Positions 1 to 7,004 of a stretch of 11,713 bases of DNA are shown here, piece after piece; position 1 is the stretch's first letter, and each line of letters starts with the position of its first letter. Both the position numbers and the translations under genes were made by a program. The notes under the pieces were generated by a model. The model made no database searches. It was not told the DNA's origin and saw only the letters and a program-made list of their open reading frames with translations. The stretch is from the NCBI GenBank assembly GCA_027943245.1, contig JANDJZ010001320.1:1-11713 (forward strand). Direction: 5' to 3'. The stretch is from Acanthamoeba sp. SK_2022b (taxonomy: Eukaryota; Discosea; Longamoebia; Acanthamoebidae).

Positions 1-458
1 CGCACATGTGTGCGATCACCACCGCCGTGCTGTATTCGTTCGGCATCCGCAATGTGCTGGAAAGCCATGACGGGGCCAAGGCTCTTGCGCTGCTTGACCA
101 GCATCCCGTCGACATCGCCATCGTCGATTTCAACATGGCGCCGATGGACGGGGTCGCCTTCACCCGCCACGTCCGCACCAGTCCGGCCAGCCCCAACATC
201 TATCTGCCGATCATCATGATGACCGGCCATTCCGAAAAGGCGCGCGTGTTCGAGGCGCGCGACGCAGGCGTGACCGAGTTCCTGACCAAGCCGATCATGG
301 CCAAGACCATGCTGGACCGCATCAGCGCCGTGATCCTGAAACCCCGCCTCTTCGTCCAGGCGGAAACCTACACCGGCCCGTGCCGTCGCCGCCGCGACGC
401 AGAAGGCTACGCCGGGCCGTTCCGCAGGTCCGGCGACGTGGCGCGGTCCAGGGCCTGA
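1..458 (+). CDS. CheY-like response regulator, 5' end missing
   Basis: This is a stand-alone receiver (REC) domain, which takes a phosphoryl group from a histidine kinase and passes the signal on by protein contact. The frame is open from the first base, so the true start and the N-terminal acidic pair lie upstream; the Met at 6 is probably internal. Counting from that Met, the phospho-acceptor is Asp41 in IVDFNM, the switch Thr is T73 in MMTGH, and the conserved Lys is K95 in LTKP. A basic tail with GPCRRRR and YAGPFRR follows residue 120; no DNA-binding or output domain is present. Its last 52 bp overlap the 3' end of the acyltransferase on the opposite strand, a convergent arrangement. The exact C-terminus is uncertain because frameshifts are common nearby. 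Family is clear; partner kinase and pathway are unknown. Confidence 0.85.
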   Translation, partial: HMCAITTAVLYSFGIRNVLESHDGAKALALLDQHPVDIAIVDFNMAPMDGVAFTRHVRTSPASPNIYLPIIMMTGHSEKARVFEARDAGVTEFLTKPIMAKTMLDRISAVILKPRLFVQAETYTGPCRRRRDAEGYAGPFRRSGDVARSRA

Positions 459-1374
459 TAGACGCTGTCGGGCCAACGCTTGTGGACCCAGAACCAGTCT
501 TCAGGCGTCTCGCGCACCCGGTCCTCGACAAAACGGTTGGCGGCCTGAATCCCGGCCAGGACATCCGCGGCCTTGTCGTCAGTGTGGCTGACCGTGATCG
601 GCTCATGCGCCGTGACCCGGAACCGCGCCCCCGGCAGACGCACCACCGACAGCGGCTGCATCACCGTGTCGAACTTCAGCGCCAGCCGCGCCGCGCCGGG
701 AGAGGCGTTCACCGGCTGGTCGAAGAACTGCACCTCCGGCCCCTGATTGTACTTCTGGTCGACCAGCAGCGCGATGGAATCGCCGCGCTTCATCCCCGCC
801 ATCAGGTCACGCGTCCCGTCGCCCTTGGGTGCGAACAGGCGGATGCCATACCGCTCGCGGCTCTGGTGATCAGGGCGTCGACATACGGGATTGTTCGCAG
901 CGCGATAGGTCACCTGACACGGCAGACCGGAGCCATTATGACCGCCGCCATCACCTCGAAATTGGCCAGATGGCCCGAGATCAACACCGCCGGCTTGCCG
1001 CCGTCGCGCAGGGCGTGCAGCCGCTCCATCCCGACCACCTCGACCCGCCCGCCTTCCGGCGTCAGCTGATCCATCACCGCCAGTTCGGCGAAGGTCCGCC
1101 CCGTGCGGTCCCATTGCTCGTGCGCCAGGCGATCACGCTCGGCGGCGGGCATGGCGGGAAAGGCGATCCGCAGATTGCGCATCACCGTCTTCTGGGTGCC
1201 GGTCAGCGGCCCCAGCGTGCGAAGCAGCCAGCCGCCCAGCGCCGAGGCGCGCTCGACGCCCAGCAGGCGCAGGAAACCGAACAACGCCCGAAAGCCGAAG
1301 GCCTCCAGACGCCAGATCAGATCCTGTCGCAGGTCTTTTGCGCCGCCGCTCTTGGGGCTGTTCTCACCAGGCAA
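407..1374 (-). CDS. LpxL/HtrB-type lysophospholipid (lauroyl) acyltransferase, frame interrupted
   Basis: A membrane-associated acyltransferase of the LPLAT family that adds a secondary acyl chain to lipid A precursors at the inner membrane. Seen: a hydrophobic N-terminal helix (about residues 23-40), the catalytic HX4E motif H135-LANF-E140 after LISG, and a C-terminal [10 protein letters not shown] typical of the family. The protein is split over frames. The first part runs from 1374 to about 928. The rest, down to the stop at 407, needs three small indels near 928, 885 and 866; between the last two, NPYVDALIT can be read in a third frame. The start is TTG at 1374: an in-frame stop lies two codons upstream, and a GGTGGA ribosome-binding site sits 7 nt before it inside the SDR gene. 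The two genes overlap by 11 bp and are probably translationally coupled. Sequencing error is more likely than a true pseudogene. Confidence 0.82.
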
Positions 1375-2134
1375 TCGTCAATCCACCGTCCACCACAAGG
1401 GTCTGGCCGGTCACATAGGCCGACGCAGGACTGCACAGATAGACCGCCGTGCCCGCGATTTCATCCGGCTGGCCGATCCTTTTCAGCGGCGCGGGCTCGG
1501 TGACCGTCTTCAGCAGCTCGGGATTCTCCCACAGGTATTTGGCGAAATCGGTCTGCACCAACCCAGGCGCGATGCAGTTGACCCGCACGTTCGACGGCCC
1601 CCATTCCACCGCCAGATTACGCACCAGCTGCATGTCCGCGGCCTTGGAGATATTGTAGGCCCCGATCAGGGCGTTGCCGCGAAGCCCGCCGATGGACGAG
1701 ATCACCAGGATGGCGCCGTCCTTGCGCTCCACCATCTGCGGCGCGACCATCTGGATCAGCCAGTGGTTCGAGATGACGTTATTCTGCAGGATCTTCTCGA
1801 ACTGCTCGTCGGCGATCCCGGCCATCGGCCCAGCATAGGGATTGGTTGCGGCGTTGCAGACCAGAATGTCGATCTGGCCAAAGGCGCGGTTCGTCTCGTC
1901 GACCAACCGCTGCAGCTCTTCTTTCGAGGCGATGTTGGCGGGCACGGCGATGGCGCGGCCTTGGCCATACTTGCCGTTGATCTCGGCGGCGACCTCGTCG
2001 CACGGCCCGGCCTTGCGTGAGGAGATGACGACCTTCGCGCCATGTTCCGCCAGCCGTTCGGCGATGGCCTTGCCGATCCCGCGCGACGATCCGGTGATGA
2101 TCGCGACCTTGCCGGTCAGATCGAACAGTTCCAT
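1364..2134 (-). CDS. SDR-family NAD(P)-dependent oxidoreductase
   Basis: A classical short-chain dehydrogenase/reductase of 256 residues, soluble, Rossmann fold. Seen: cofactor motif TGSSRGIG (14-21), NAAT (94-97) in place of NNAG, catalytic Ser146/147 in ISSIGG, and YNISK with Tyr160 and Lys164. The C-terminal [12 protein letters not shown] segment is standard for the family. The reading frame is intact. I prefer ATG 2134 (MELFDLTGK) over ATG 2143, because a GGGG tract lies 9 nt before the former and abuts the latter. It is first in a two-gene operon with the acyltransferase, its stop lying inside the next gene. The substrate cannot be read from sequence; 3-oxoacyl or secondary alcohol substrates are usual. 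A 7-bp inverted repeat lies in its leader (2157-2177). Confidence 0.9.
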   Translation of the reverse strand: MELFDLTGKVAIITGSSRGIGKAIAERLAEHGAKVVISSRKAGPCDEVAAEINGKYGQGRAIAVPANIASKEELQRLVDETNRAFGQIDILVCNAATNPYAGPMAGIADEQFEKILQNNVISNHWLIQMVAPQMVERKDGAILVISSIGGLRGNALIGAYNISKAADMQLVRNLAVEWGPSNVRVNCIAPGLVQTDFAKYLWENPELLKTVTEPAPLKRIGQPDEIAGTAVYLCSPASAYVTGQTLVVDGGLTIAW

Positions 2135-2156
2135 TTTCCACATCCCCAGGTTTGCG

Positions 2157-2177
2157 GCGGGTTATTTATCAACCCGC
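2157..2177. promoter_or_regulatory. Perfect 7-bp inverted repeat in the SDR leader
   Basis: GCGGGTT and AACCCGC form perfect 7-bp arms around an A/T-rich 7-nt centre, 23 bp upstream of the SDR start. A tandem octamer, CTGATACC then CTGATACT, lies at 2193-2208 in the same divergent gap. On the minus strand GCTAGAGC (2178-2185 read in reverse) resembles the Caulobacter -10 form GCTANAWC. This could be an operator or a leader hairpin; nothing identifies the binding protein. Confidence 0.35.
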
Positions 2178-2230
2178 TCTAGCCGAAAGTCTCTGATACC
2201 CTGATACTCACGCGATTCCATCCGGGAGTG

Positions 2231-2238
2231 GCTAAAGC
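2231..2238 (+). promoter_or_regulatory. Putative -10 element of a leaderless tipF promoter
   Basis: GCTAAAGC matches the Caulobacter housekeeping -10 consensus GCTANAWC at 7 of 8 positions. It ends 6 nt before the ATG at 2245, which would place the transcription start at or within a base or two of the A of ATG. No Shine-Dalgarno sequence lies at a usable distance, which fits leaderless translation. I see no good -35 at the usual spacing. The same octamer at identical spacing precedes maoC (4511-4518). Confidence 0.45.
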
Positions 2239-2244
2239 CAGCCG

Positions 2245-3518
2245 ATGCGCACCCTAACGACAGGTTTTCTGTACTTCGCCTACCTCTTCCTGGGTCTGAC
2301 CGTGGGCGCCTTCCTGTGGCGCGCGGGGCTGGGCGTCGGCACGGGCGTGGCTGGAGCCCTGGGTGCGCTGGGTTTGCTGGGCGCCTTCCACGGCATTGTG
2401 ACCGGTATTTCCGAACGCCGCCTCCTGAAGAAGGAAATCCATCAGGTCCGCGAGGCGCATCGCCTGCTGGCCGATGCGATGGAGTCGACGCAAGGCGCCC
2501 TGACCGAACTGGCCCAGGCCATCGAGAGCGGGGCTCTGTCGGGCGCCGACGAACTGACCGGCGAAGTGCGGATGCTGGAAAGCCTGGTCCAGCAGATGAG
2601 CGAAAGCATCGACCAGCGCCTGTCCGCCGCCCCGACCATCGGTCTGGACACCTTCGAGGGCCGTCGTCAGGCCCATCGAACGTCCTGCTGCAGACCATCC
2701 ACGAGGCCCTGGCCGAAAACCGCGCCGACCTCTACCTGCAGCCGGTCGTCTCCCTGCCCCAGCGCCGGACCATCTTCTACGAAAGCTTCACCCGTCTGCG
2801 CGACGCCTCTGACCGCGTGATGATGCCGGCGGAATACCTGTCTCTGGCCGAAGGCGAAGGTCTGGTTCCCGCCATCGACAATCTGCTGCTGTTCCGTTGC
2901 GCCCAGATCGTGCGCCGTCTGGCCCGTCAGGACCGCAAGGTCGGCGTCTTCTGCAACGTGGCCCTCAGTTCGCTGGGCGACGACGCCTTCTTCCCGCGTT
3001 TCCTCGACTTCCTCAGCGAGAACCGCGACCTGAACCAGGCCCTGATCTTCGAACTGGGTCAGGCCACCTTTGATGCGCGCGGCGCCATCGAGGCCCGCAA
3101 CATGGCCAAGCTGGCCGACCTCGGCTACCGCTTCTCGCTGGACAAGGTGCAGACGCTGGACCTGGACTTCGCCGACCTGCAACGCGCCGACGTCAAGTTC
3201 ATCAAGGTCTCCGCCGACCTGCTGATCGAACAACTGCTGGACCTGGACGGCGGCGCGCCTCTGCAGTCCATGCCTGACATCCAGGCCGCCGATTTCGCCG
3301 CCCTGACCCGCCGCTACGGCGTCGAGGTCATCGCCGAAAAGGTCGAGACGGAGCGTCAGGTCGTCGACATCCTCGAACTGGATGTGGCCATGGGCCAGGG
3401 CCATCTGTTCGGCGAACCCCGCGCCATCAAGGAGCAGGTTCTGGCCGAAACCGACCCGCCGGCCGAGTTCCTGCGATCCACCCTGCGCAGCGCCGAGCAG
3501 CGGCGGCGCGTTCACTGA
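2245..3518 (+). CDS. tipF: TipF-like protein: two TM helices, coiled coil, degenerate EAL domain; one frameshift
   Basis: Resembles TipF, the Caulobacter c-di-GMP-binding factor that helps position and assemble the polar flagellum. Domain order fits: two hydrophobic helices (about 5-25 and 31-52), a helical, probably coiled-coil stretch (55-130), then an EAL-type domain (about 150-400), total about 424 residues. The EAL signature is degraded: FYESFTRLRD replaces E-A-L, ELGQ stands where ExxE is expected, and SLDKV replaces the DDFG-type metal-binding motif. It should therefore not hydrolyse c-di-GMP, consistent with an effector role. The frame changes near 2672-2678, between RRQAH and SNVLLQTIHEAL; one missing base restores a continuous protein. 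Another degenerate membrane EAL protein is the alternative. Stop at 3516-3518, followed by a hairpin at 3523-3547. Confidence 0.75.
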
Positions 3519-3522
3519 TCTG

Positions 3523-3547
3523 CAGACGGTCGCTTCCTGACCGTCTG
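3523..3547 (+). terminator. Hairpin after tipF, terminator-like
   Basis: CAGACGGTC and GACCGTCTG form a perfect 9-bp stem with a 7-nt loop (GCTTCCT), 4 nt after the tipF stop. No T-run follows, so it is either a weak or Rho-assisted terminator, or an mRNA 3'-end stabiliser. Confidence 0.5.
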
Positions 3548-3621
3548 TCACACACCGGCAGCGCAGAAACGCCGTATCGAACGCGGTTGACGCGCCGTCA
3601 TGCGCCCCATAGGTCCGGGGC

Positions 3622-4486
3622 ATGACCCTTCCCCACGCTCTGCCTCACCTCGGCGACGTCGCCGCCGACTACGACATTCTGCTCTGTGACGTGTGGGGCG
3701 TGATCCACAACGGCCGCGAAAGCTGGGCTGGTCCGTGCGAGGCCCTGGCCCGCTTCAACCGCGAGGGCGGCCATGTCGTCCTGATCTCCAACTCGCCGCG
3801 CCCAGCCTCGGACGTGATCGCGCAACTGGATGGCCTGGGCGTGCCGCGTGAAAGCTGGAAGGCCTTCGTCACCTCGGGCGACGCCACCCGCGCCGAACTG
3901 GCCAAGCGCGCCCCGGCCCGGCCTGGATCGTCGGCCGGAACGCGACGGCGCCCTTTACGAAGGTCTGGGGCTTGAGCGCGCCCAGCGCCGCCGAGGCCGC
4001 CTTCATCTCCGTCACCGGCCCGGTCGACGACACGGTCGAAACGCCGGAAGACTATCGCGTGAGCGTCTGGCTCGGCGCCGAGCGTGGGCTGGAGCTGATC
4101 TGCGCCAACCCCGACCGCGTCGTGCAACGCGGCGACAAGCTGATCTATTGCGGCGGCGCTCTGGCCGACCTGTATGAATCCCAGGGCGGGCGCGTCGTCA
4201 TGGCGGGCAAGCCCTATTCCCCATCTATGATCTGGCGATCAAAGAGGCGGAGAAATTGCTGGGCCGCGCGGTGGACCGTTCACGCGTCCTGTGCATCGGC
4301 GACGGCGTCGTCACCGACGTCATGGGCGCCAACGCCCAGGCCCTGGACTGCCTGTTCATCGCCCAGGGCATCCACGGCGACCAGGCCAAGGGCGAGGACG
4401 GCGCGCTGGATCCCGCGCGTGCGGGCGCCCTGCTGAAGGCGGAAACGACCTATGCGCGATACGCCGCGCTAGAACTGAACTGGTAA
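3622..4486 (+). CDS. TIGR01459-type HAD-superfamily class IIA protein, several frameshifts
   Basis: A HAD-like hydrolase of the NagD-type class IIA, about 288 residues once the breaks are bridged; the physiological substrate of this subfamily is not established. Seen: motif I LCDVWGVIHNG with nucleophile Asp23 but Trp25 where DxD phosphatases have the second Asp, motif II LISNS, and motif IV CIGDGVVTDVMGAN near the C-terminus. Fragments in order: MTLPH to AKRAP (frame from 3622), AWIVG (from 3924), ERDGALYEGLGLERA (from 3938), SAAEAAF to VMAGKPY (from about 3984), then YDLAIKEAEKLLG to the stop at 4484-4486. The four indels fall near 3912-3922, 3936, 3981-3983 and 4220. Start chosen as the first ATG before the conserved N-terminus; no clear Shine-Dalgarno. 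It lies between tipF and maoC, all on one strand. Confidence 0.8.
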
Positions 4487-4510
4487 GGCTCGCCATTTTG
4501 TCGCACCGCA

Positions 4511-4518
4511 GCTAAAGC
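4511..4518 (+). promoter_or_regulatory. Putative -10 element of a leaderless maoC promoter
   Basis: GCTAAAGC is identical to the element before tipF and has the same 6-nt distance to the ATG (4525). It lies in the 38-bp gap after the HAD gene, where no Shine-Dalgarno sequence is visible. A TTGTCGC resembling the Caulobacter -35 form is at 4498-4504, but the 6-nt gap to GCTA is too short for the usual spacing. Confidence 0.45.
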
Positions 4519-4524
4519 CTCCCA

Positions 4525-4984
4525 ATGGTCGAACTCGTTCAGCAACATCCCTCCGGCGGCTATATCCTGGAGGAACTTCACGTCGGCATGGCCGCCGAGA
4601 AGATCGTCGTCGCCACCGAACAGCGCATTCAGCTGTTCGCCGAGGCGTCCGATGACTTCAACCCGGTCCATCTGGACGAAGGTTTCGCATCCAAAACCGC
4701 CTATCGCGGGCGGATCGCGCATGGGCTGCTCAGCGCCTCGTTCGGCTCTGCGGTCGTCGGCACCATCCTGCCGGGCGGGCTCCATCTATATCTCCCAGAC
4801 CCTGGCCTTCCACCAGCCGGTGCGGATCGACGATGAGGTCCGCATCGTCATCACCGTGATCGAGGTTGAGTCGGAAAGCGCGCGCGTGAAACTGAGCTGC
4901 GAAGGCTTCGTCAACGGCGTCATGATCATGGACGGGGTCGCCGTGGTCCGCGTGCCGCGCCGCCGCAAGCCGTCCCAACGCTGA
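4525..4984 (+). CDS. MaoC-family hot-dog dehydratase / (R)-specific enoyl-CoA hydratase, one frameshift
   Basis: A single-domain MaoC-like hot-dog protein of about 153 residues. The family hydrates trans-2-enoyl-CoA to (R)-3-hydroxyacyl-CoA, linking beta-oxidation with other pathways; the exact acyl substrate is unknown. The signature ASDDFNPVHLDEGF is visible, with catalytic Asp44 and His49, followed by RIAHGLLSASF. The frame changes near 4775-4782, between TILPGG and SIYISQTLAFHQPV; two missing bases restore the usual PGPGS turn. The second half then runs to a stop at 4982-4984. Translation of ribF begins 1 nt after that stop, so the two genes are probably co-transcribed. It has its own putative promoter at 4511-4518 and no obvious ribosome-binding site. 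Confidence 0.82.
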
Positions 4985-4985
4985 G

Positions 4986-5930
4986 ATGCAAATCGTCCGC
5001 GACTGGCGCGGCCTGCCTGACGCCCTGAAAGGCGCGGCGGTCGCGGTCGGCGCCTTTGACGGCGTTCACCGAGGTCATCAGGCCGTCATCGCGGGCGCCA
5101 AGGCGGCGACTGACCGTCTGGGCGCGCCGCTGGGCGTGGTCAGTTTCGATCCCCATCCCCGCCGCTGGTTCCAGCCCGACGCCGCCCCGTTCGGCCTGAT
5201 GACCGCCGACCAGATGGCAGAGGCCCTGGCGCCGCTGGGCGTGGACATCCTGTATCTGCTGCCCTTCGACGCCGAGATGGCGGGCATGAGCGATTCCGGC
5301 TTCGCCGAACGCGTGCTGGCTCAAGGCCTGGGCATTCGTCACGCGGGCGTCGGCTTCGACTTCACCTTCGGCAAGGGCCGCTCGGGCTCGCCCGAGGCCC
5401 TGCGGACCTATGGCGAGCGTCTGGGCTTCACCGTTTCGGTCGCTGAACGTCTGGATGACGCCGACGGCCTGAAACTGTCGTCCAGCGCCGTGCGTGAAGC
5501 CTTGAAGGCGGGCGACATGGCCCGCGCCGCCGCCATCCTGGGCCGCCCCTTCGCCATTCGCGGGGAGGTGATCCACGGCGACAAGCGCGGCCGCACCATC
5601 GGCGTGCCGACCGCAAATATCGAACTGAACGGCTATATGCGCCCCGCCTACGGGGTTTACGCCGTCCGCACCCGCCTGCCGGACGGCCGCGTGATCGACG
5701 GCGTCGCCAGCCTGGGCGTGCGGCCCATGTATGCGCTGGAGATGCCGCTGCTGGAGGTCTGGCTGTTCGACTTCGACGAAGAAATCTACGGCCAGACGGT
5801 CGACACGCAGCTGATCGCCTGGCTGCGCGGCGAAGAAAAGTTTGACGGACTTGAGGCGCTGAAGGTCCAGATCGACGCCGACGCCAAGGCGGCGCGGGCG
5901 GCGTTGGCTGTTCAAGGATCGTCATCCTAG
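4986..5930 (+). CDS. ribF: Bifunctional riboflavin kinase / FAD synthetase RibF
   Basis: Cytoplasmic enzyme that phosphorylates riboflavin to FMN and then adenylylates FMN to FAD. It has 314 residues, the usual length, and an intact frame. The N-terminal nucleotidyltransferase domain carries GAFDGVHRGH (22-31) and FDPHPR. The C-terminal flavokinase domain carries IRGEVIHGDKRGRTIG and PTAN (208-211), and ends in an E/D-rich region with IYGQ. The ATG at 4986 is 1 nt after the maoC stop and gives the expected N-terminus. The last three codons and stop (5919-5930) lie inside the outer arm of a long inverted repeat, so the GSSS tail may derive from that repeat rather than from ancestral coding sequence. 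Confidence 0.96.
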   Translation: MQIVRDWRGLPDALKGAAVAVGAFDGVHRGHQAVIAGAKAATDRLGAPLGVVSFDPHPRRWFQPDAAPFGLMTADQMAEALAPLGVDILYLLPFDAEMAGMSDSGFAERVLAQGLGIRHAGVGFDFTFGKGRSGSPEALRTYGERLGFTVSVAERLDDADGLKLSSSAVREALKAGDMARAAAILGRPFAIRGEVIHGDKRGRTIGVPTANIELNGYMRPAYGVYAVRTRLPDGRVIDGVASLGVRPMYALEMPLLEVWLFDFDEEIYGQTVDTQLIAWLRGEEKFDGLEALKVQIDADAKAARAALAVQGSSS

Positions 5931-6147
5931 GCGCAAAGGCTTGATCGACATTCAGCCTCGAATCGTCATTCCGGGGCGTCCGAAGGACGAACCCGGAACC
6001 CAGGAGGCGCGCATCTGGCGTCGAATGCGCCCAGCGGAGCGATTGTAGCCCTGGGTTCCGGGTTCTTCGCTTCGCTCAGCCCCGGAATGACGATTTGAGT
6101 GGCGGGCCAACTGAATGTCGATCAAGCCTTTGCGCCTAGGATGACGA
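5919..6147. repeat. Nested palindromic repeat (37-bp perfect terminal inverted repeats)
   Basis: A 229-bp structure between two convergent genes. The outer arms, 5919-5955 and 6111-6147, are perfectly complementary over 37 bp (starting TCGTCATCCTAGG). Inside is a second inverted repeat: 17 bp identical (5961-5977 against 6079-6095, AATCGTCATTCCGGGGC) and, after a diverged 13/15-nt spacer, 14 bp identical (ACCCGGAACCCAGG at 5991-6004 against its complement, about 6050-6063). A 6-bp inner hairpin (GCGCAT/ATGCGC, 6009-6014 and 6025-6030) closes the centre. The inner part resembles dispersed intergenic palindromes familiar from alphaproteobacterial genomes. No transposase and no convincing target-site duplication are seen. 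It may act as a bidirectional terminator; a MITE or an assembly fold-back are alternatives. Confidence 0.85.
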
Positions 6148-6159
6148 AAGCGGGCGGGT

Positions 6160-6685
6160 TCAAACCGCCCTCAACCCCGCCGCGTCGCTTCCAGTTCTGG
6201 ACATGGTGGTCCGCCGACATCTTCAGCACGGCGACATGGTCGGGATCGCGTTCGCGCACCACCTTGCCCGGCTGTCCCATCACCAGACTGTTGTCCGGGA
6301 TGACCTTGCCCTCGGTAATCAGGGCATTGGCGCCGATGATGCAGTTCCTGCCGATCTTCGCCCCATTCAAAACCACCGCACCAATTCCGATCAGGCTGTA
6401 GTCCCCAACCTCACAGCCATGCAGCATGGCCTGATGCCCGACCGTCACTCCGCGCCCCAGCGTCAGCGGCGAACCGGGGTCGGTGTGCAGCACTGCCCCG
6501 TCCTGAACATTGCTGTCCGGCCCCAGGATGATCGGATCATTGTCCCCGCGCAGCACCGCGCCGAACCAGACGCTGGCGTTTTCTTGAAGAATCACGTGAC
6601 CTATCACCGAAGCATTCGGCGCGATCCAGTATTCCCCCTCGGGCGGAAGCTGAGGACTATTGTCGTCAAGTGCGTAAACAGTCAT
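6160..6685 (-). CDS. Gamma-class carbonic anhydrase-like hexapeptide-repeat protein, probable 3' frameshift
   Basis: A left-handed beta-helix protein of the gamma-carbonic anhydrase/YrdA-PaaY type, normally a trimer with zinc bound at subunit interfaces. Three ligand histidines are seen: His67 (VLHTD), His84 and His89 (GHQAMLHGC). Hexapeptide repeats run from about residue 21 to 150. ATG 6685 (MTVYALDD) matches the family better than the in-frame ATG at 6700. As written, the frame reads on to a stop at 6122-6124 with a tail, [15 protein letters not shown], that runs into the palindromic repeat. A one-base shift near 6186 instead gives the family-like end AAGLRAV and a stop at 6160-6162, inside a small hairpin (6152-6170); I prefer this. 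Catalytic activity is not certain in this subfamily. Confidence 0.85.
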
Positions 6686-6700
6686 CCGTTCACCGATCAT

Positions 6701-7004
6701 CTCATTAAAATGGGGGCTTTAAGCCCTCGTAAACCACGTTAGCATCAAACTGTTGATGCGATTCGGGAGCCGCTATTCGCCCCCGGATCCGAAGCCGGAT
6801 CAAGCCCGGTCCGGTCAGTAGTCGGGGCTTTCGCGTGGCGCGTTGGGATCCTGGTTCGGCGGTTCGGCGGCGGGTTCATCCCGTTTCTGACGGCCCTGCT
6901 GTCGATCCGGGCGGCTGCCGTGCGGGCCGCGATCTTCTCCTCCCCAAGACCATCCAAGGCGGAACCCGTGTGGGTCCGCCTTTTTTCATGCCCTGGAGGC
7001 GTCC
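6701..7004 (+). other. Non-coding region before phoH: possible leader or small RNA
   Basis: About 300 bp with no credible protein. It holds a perfect 7-bp stem with a 4-nt loop (GCATCAA/TTGATGC, 6742-6759), a short hairpin GGGCT/AGCCC near 6715-6727, a possible 5-bp stem GCGGC/GCCGC around 6911-6930, and a pyrimidine stretch TTCTCCTCCCC (about 6934-6944) that could pair with a Shine-Dalgarno sequence. It ends in an intrinsic terminator (6956-6986). This layout suggests either an independent small RNA or a phoH leader that requires readthrough. I find none of the conserved cores of SRP RNA, RNase P RNA or tmRNA. Confidence 0.4.
6956..6986 (+). terminator. Strong intrinsic terminator 18 nt upstream of phoH
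   Basis: An 11-bp stem (AAGGCGG, one bulged A, ACCC against GGGTCCGCCTT) with a GTGT loop is followed directly by six T residues (6981-6986). The polarity is plus strand. It lies upstream of the phoH ribosome-binding site GGAGG (6995-6999), so it ends a transcript from the 6701-6955 region. Confidence 0.85.

Noticed and set aside
4926..5915. 329-codon minus-strand ORF opposite ribF
   Set aside because: A shadow frame of ribF; no domain, and low-complexity Gln/Ala/Gly composition.
5919..6147. CRISPR or IS element in the repeat region
   Set aside because: The repeats are inverted rather than regularly spaced direct repeats, and there is no transposase and no target-site duplication.
6122..6162. 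Carbonic anhydrase C-terminal tail reading into the palindrome as a domain
   Set aside because: The alternative frame gives a family-like end and a stop at 6160-6162; the tail is better explained by a small indel.
6701..6986. Known structured RNA (SRP RNA, RNase P RNA, tmRNA) before phoH
   Set aside because: None of their conserved core sequences is present; 6S RNA could not be judged by eye, so only a generic leader or small RNA is proposed.
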